Of a stretch of 64,000 nt of DNA, positions 60,801 through 64,000 are shown piece by piece. The number at the start of each line of letters is the position of its first letter. Position 1 is the first letter of the stretch. The DNA comes from Closterium sp. Naga37s-1 (lineage: Eukaryota > Streptophyta > Zygnematophyceae > Desmidiales > Closteriaceae). The notes beneath the pieces are model-generated. The model worked only from the letters and a program-made list of their open reading frames with translations, made no database searches and was not told the origin of the DNA. The translations under genes were made by a program, and so were the position numbers. Location: contig CANJKZ010000267.1 in the NCBI GenBank assembly GCA_947471745.1, forward strand, positions 2,435,001 through 2,499,000, given 5' to 3'.

Positions 60801-63800
60801 GCAGGGGGCTGGTACTCTGCCTGCTTATGGTTGCAGCAGCAGCAACATCGTTGCCGGTGCCGTCACTGCAACTTCTGCCTCCTGTCCTGCTGGTGCTGCT
60901 TCGTCTGCTTCCACTGCCGCAGCTGGCATGTGTGAGGAGGCGGAGCAGAGCACTGCTGCTGCTGGTCCTTCTGCCAGCACCCAGCCGGACAGCATACCGC
61001 CCCCCAGCACTGCACACACTGGCAGTACCCACACCAGCACTGCCGCTGCTGGTGACGGTGCCAAGCCCAATAGGGCAGAGCAGGAGGAGGAGGGGCAGCG
61101 GGGCAGCACGTCGAGTAAACGCAGCAGTGGGGGTGCGGGAGGAGGGAAAGGTGGTGTGGATCTGCGAGCAGTGAAGCTGAAGGAGCTCTCCTCCTCGCTT
61201 ATCCCCTGCTCCCACTCCCACCACTCCAAATCCTCCTCTTCCTCCTCGTCGTCCTCCTCCCACCATAAGAAGAAGGGTAGCAGCAAGGGATCGAAGAGCG
61301 CAGCGAAGGAGGGAGCGGGTGAGGGGGATGGTGCAGGGAAGGGTGGGAGCAGGGATGAGGCGGGGAGTGGGGCAGCGGTGGCAGGTACAGGGCACAAGGT
61401 GAAGAGCAAGGGGGAGAAGGAGAAGGAGGGTGCAGGAAGCGATGGGAAGAAGAGCAGCGAGAGTGTGGAGGGGTCGAAGAAGGGTTTTAAGAAAGGTATT
61501 CTGGAAGAGCCCCCTATGGACTGGCAACGTGGTAGTGTCCTTGCATACTTGCCCTTCCCGTGTGTGTGTGTGTGTGTTTGTGTGTGTGGGTGTGTGAGTG
61601 TGTGTATGTGTGTGTGTGTGTGTGTCTGTGTGTGTGTGTGTGTGTATAATTATATATATGTTCCCTGTTTGTTTGTCATTTTCGAGCAATCTCTGCTCCA
61701 CTTAGCCAAAAGAATATCTGCCATTGCTGCCCACTCTCTCAAGGGACAGAGTCAGGTACATGGCATGGCCCCATCCTCCTTGTGAACCTGCCCGTTCTTT
61801 CCTCGCCCTCGCCCAACCCTCATCCAGGCGACAGAGTGCGCTGCATGGTCCGCCCTCGCTCTCCCCTGCCTGTTCAACCCTCCCTGCCTCACGTTTCGCC
61901 CTCGCCTTCGCCCTCCCCGCCCCCAGGCGACAGAGTGCGCTACATGGGCCCGCCCTCGCTCTCCTCTGCTGCACCCCCACCGCCATCGGCCTCGCTTCTG
62001 CCACCCTCCATGTCAGTATTCGAGCCTCTGCCACTTCCCCACTCGCTCGTCCCTCCTCTCCCCCGTCTCTCCCACCGCACTCTGCACTTCTGCACCCCCA
62101 CAGTCCTCTGCCTCGCTTCTGCCACCCTCCATGTCAGTATTCGAGCCTCTTGCACACTGCCCCTCGCTCTCCCCGTTGCTCCTCTCACTCCCTCTGCTTC
62201 ATCAGTCACCAGTTCCTCCTCCCTCTCGCACATCTGACTCCCATGCTCATGCTCACATGCTTGCTCTTCTGTTTGCGCTGCGCCATTCAGCCAACCCCTC
62301 CTCTCCTGTTCTCCCACCGCTGCCCCTATGATCCCCCACACCGAGCAGCCGAGCGCTTTGGCAAGCCCATCCCTGTGCGTCTCTCCAAACCCCCTCCCAA
62401 TACACTCCCTTCCCTTAACTCATTCCAGGCGTGGCCCACCAGTGGGTTTAAAGGGCCGTGTGGTGATGGTGTTGGAGGAGAACACCCACCGTGTCTGCCC
62501 ATTCGAGGAGAACACCCAGCCGAGCGCTTTGACAAGCCCATTCCCTCTGCCTGCTTGCTACCCCCCTCCCCACTGAATGCATTCCTTTACCTCGTTGTGC
62601 GTCCTCCTCTTCGCAGGCGTGGTCCACCAGTGGGGTTGAAGGGGCGTGTGGTGGTGGTGTTGGAGGAAAACCCCACCGAGCGGGTGTACGGCTTGACAAG
62701 CCCATCCCTCTGCCTCTCTGCAACCCCACTTTCCCTGATTCTTTCCCTTTCCCTGTTGTGCGCCCTCACTCCAGGCGCGGCCCCCCAGTGGGTCTCAAGG
62801 GGCGGGTGGTGGTGGTGCTGGAAGAAAACCCGCACCGCGTGGGCGTGCGTTTTGACAAGCCCATCCCGGGCGGCAACAGTCTCGTGGATGTATGCGACGA
62901 CGGGCATGGCGCATGGTGCCACGGTAGGTAGCAGGTGCATGGGTCATGGTGCCACGGTAGGTAGCAGGTGCATGGGTCATGGTGCCACGGTAGGTAGCAA
63001 GCAGGTGCACGGGTCATGGTGCCACGGTAGGTAGCAGGTGCACGGGTCATGGTGCCACGGTAGGTAGCAGGTGCACGGGTCATGGTGCCACGGTAGGTAG
63101 CAGGTGCACGGGTCATGGTGCCACGGTAGGTAGCAGGTGCATGATGGGTCATGGTGCCACGGTAGGTAGCAGGTGCATGATGGGTCATGGTGCCACGGTA
63201 GGTAGCAGGTGCATGATGGGTCATGGTGCCACGGTAGGTAGCAGGTGCATGATGGGTCATGGTGCCACGGTAGGTAGCAGGTGCATGATGGGTCATGGTG
63301 CCACGGTAGGTAGCAGGTGCATGATGGGTCATGGTGCCACGGTAGGTAGCAGGTGCATGATGGGTCATGGTGCCACGGTAGGTAGCAGGTGCATGATGGG
63401 TCATGGTGCCACGGTAGGTAGCAGGTGCATGATGGGTCATGGTGCCACGGTAGGTAGCAGGTGCATGATGGGTCATGGTGCCACGGTAGGTAGCAGGTGC
63501 ATGATGGGTCATGGTGCCACGGTAGGTAGCAGGTGCATGATGGGTCATGGTGCCACGGTAGGTAGCAGGTGCATGATGGGTCATGGTGCCACGGTAGGTA
63601 GCAGGTGCATGATGGGTCATGGTGCCACGGTAGGTAGCAGGTGCATGATGGGTCATGGTGCCACGGTAGGTAGCAGGTGCATGATGGGTCATGGTGCCAC
63701 GGTAGGTAGCAGGTGCATGATGGGTCATGGTGCCACGGTAGGTAGCAGGTGCATGATGGGTCATGGTGCCACGGTAGGTAGCAGGTGCATGATGGGTCAT

Positions 63801-64000
63801 GGTGCCACGGTAGGTAGCAGGTGCATGATGGGTCATGGTGCCACGGTAGGTAGCAGGTGCATGATGGGTCATGGTGCCACGGTAGGTAGCAGGTGCATGA
63901 TGGGTCATGGTGCCACGGTAGGTAGCAGGTGCATGATGGGTCATGGTGCCACGGTAGGTAGCAGGTGCATGATGGGTCATGGTGCCACGGTAGGTAGCAG
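57854..64000 (+). CDS. Plant AAA-ATPase family gene, N-terminal part (runs off window)
   Basis: Exons 57854-58245, 58732-58853, 59326-59420, 60043-61531, 61927-62011 and 62775-62923, all phase-compatible. The product begins with a Ser/Ala-rich hydrophobic segment (about residues 13-50), a likely membrane anchor. The conserved N-terminal region follows: SFDSFPYYLRSDTTRNVLVD, LRRPKFLRFTADLP and ARILLSGPPGSERYQEQLV. A 500-residue acidic, Ser/Gly-rich insert is encoded by exon 4. Then come DWQRGDRVRYMG and LKGRVVVVLEENP, VGVRFDKPIPGGNSL, CDDGHG. This order matches plant P-loop NTPases of the At4g02480/At1g64110 (DAA1) type as I remember them. The Walker-bearing AAA core must lie beyond 64000. The introns are crowded with exon copies and tandem arrays. 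Confidence 0.82.
58594..58640 (+). repeat. Ghost copy of the start of AAA exon 2
   Basis: GCAGCGACGCCATGCGCAAC repeats the acceptor and first bases of the true exon (GCAGCGACACCACGCGCAAC, at 58729). It is in the same phase but ends after about 14 codons. Confidence 0.8.
58899..58975 (+). repeat. Ghost copy of the 3' half of AAA exon 2
   Basis: Encodes RPEFLRFTADLPALSARILL and on to SAPPG, with donor CCCAG|GTCCCT. It differs from the true exon by a few conservative residues. It has Glu where exon 2 has Lys; as I recall, the land-plant sequence also has Glu there. Confidence 0.8.
59421..59935 (+). repeat. 15-bp tandem array grown from the AAA exon 3 donor site
   Basis: About 30 units of GCTGGTGCAGGTATG and variants fill the start of intron 3. 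The exon 3/intron 3 junction itself reads GCTGCTGCAG|GTACG, that is, one unit of the array. Each unit therefore contains CAG|GTAYG, a combined acceptor and donor with no bases between. Open frames of 130-160 codons here are repeat artefacts. Confidence 0.93.
59936..60042 (+). repeat. Duplicated acceptor region of AAA exon 4
   Basis: A segment starting GGCGCCTAA is present twice (about 59925 and 59999). The first copy ends in ACGCAGGTGGTTTTAGCAAC and soon meets a stop. The second leads into the true exon (TTACAG|GTGGCTCTGGCAAC). Confidence 0.75.
61744..61870 (+). repeat. Ghost copies of AAA exon 5
   Basis: Two upstream versions of the GDRVRYMG exon start are at 61746 (GGGACAGAGTCAGGTACATGG) and 61825 (AGGCGACAGAGTGCGCTGCA). 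The true exon with matching phase starts at 61927. The end of the exon (CCACCCTCCATGTCAGTATT) is repeated downstream at about 62119. Confidence 0.75.
62330..62740 (+). repeat. Ghost copies of AAA exon 6
   Basis: Two long copies (from 62428 and from 62616) start with the acceptor CAGGCGTGG and encode GLKGRVVVVLEENP-like sequence, but are deleted or frame-shifted before GVRFDKPIP. A fragment with CAAGCCCATCCCTGTG lies at about 62365. Only 62775-62923 is intact. Confidence 0.82.
62909..64000 (+). repeat. 33/36-bp tandem array grown from the AAA exon 6 donor site
   Basis: About 30 units run to the window edge. The first few are 33 bp; the rest are 36 bp with an added ATG. Every unit contains GGTGCCACG|GTAGGTAGCAG, the exact junction of exon 6 with its intron. 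The 36-bp length keeps a minus-strand frame open for over 390 codons with a 12-residue repeat, which I do not regard as a gene. Confidence 0.93.

Noticed and set aside
62766-63980. Minus-strand open frame of about 400 codons made of a 12-residue repeat
   Set aside because: It is the product of a 36-bp tandem array, whose length is a multiple of three. There is no start context or non-repeat domain, and the array derives from a plus-strand splice junction.
62909-64000. Regular 36-bp repeats resembling a CRISPR array
   Set aside because: Units are head to tail without variable spacers, and the context is an intron of a nuclear gene.

Overview
This window is nuclear DNA from a green-lineage eukaryote with introns. 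The host genes are plant types: an MTP5-like zinc transporter, a POLTERGEIST-like PP2C, a LAV-class B3 transcription factor, a QALGGH-like C2H2 factor with a C-terminal EAR motif, a plastid SufA/IscA carrier, a thylakoid DEG1 protease and a plant AAA-ATPase. Gene structure and retroelement load suggest a streptophyte alga. A Zygnematophyceae alga such as Closterium is my guess, not a demonstrated assignment.

Layout: 1-998 is the 3' end of a Ty1/copia element. 1258-1865 is a TTA-flanked MITE. 2273-9311 is a decayed copia element on the minus strand, next to a Ty3/gypsy gag scrap. 11725-17274 is the MTP5-like gene and 18686-21717 the PP2C gene. 21.8-34.9 kb has no host gene: it holds strand-biased minisatellites, a solo LTR and a young copia element at 23703-30847. 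34902-44888 is the B3 gene; a small non-autonomous LTR element interrupts one of its coding exons and a second lies just downstream. 49078-51393 is the C2H2 gene, 52013-52800 SufA, 53692-57393 DEG1, and 57854 to the right edge an AAA-ATPase gene cut by the window end.

The most unusual signal is in the host introns. Four of the five long multi-exon genes carry extra partial copies of their own exons ('ghost exons') next to the true exon, usually with a splice site. Some are decayed, as in the B3 gene. Others are conserved at protein level: in DEG1 two extra copies of the catalytic-serine exon differ from the true exon only at synonymous positions, and an extra PDZ exon fits the reading frame exactly. 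At three exon/intron junctions the 5' splice site and its flank have been amplified into tandem arrays with 15, 30 and 33-36 bp units. Assembly duplication of diverged haplotypes is the main alternative for the single ghosts.

Exon models were built by hand from GT/AG sites, reading phase and family similarity. Each complete multi-exon model sums to an exact multiple of three. No database search or transcript evidence was available.
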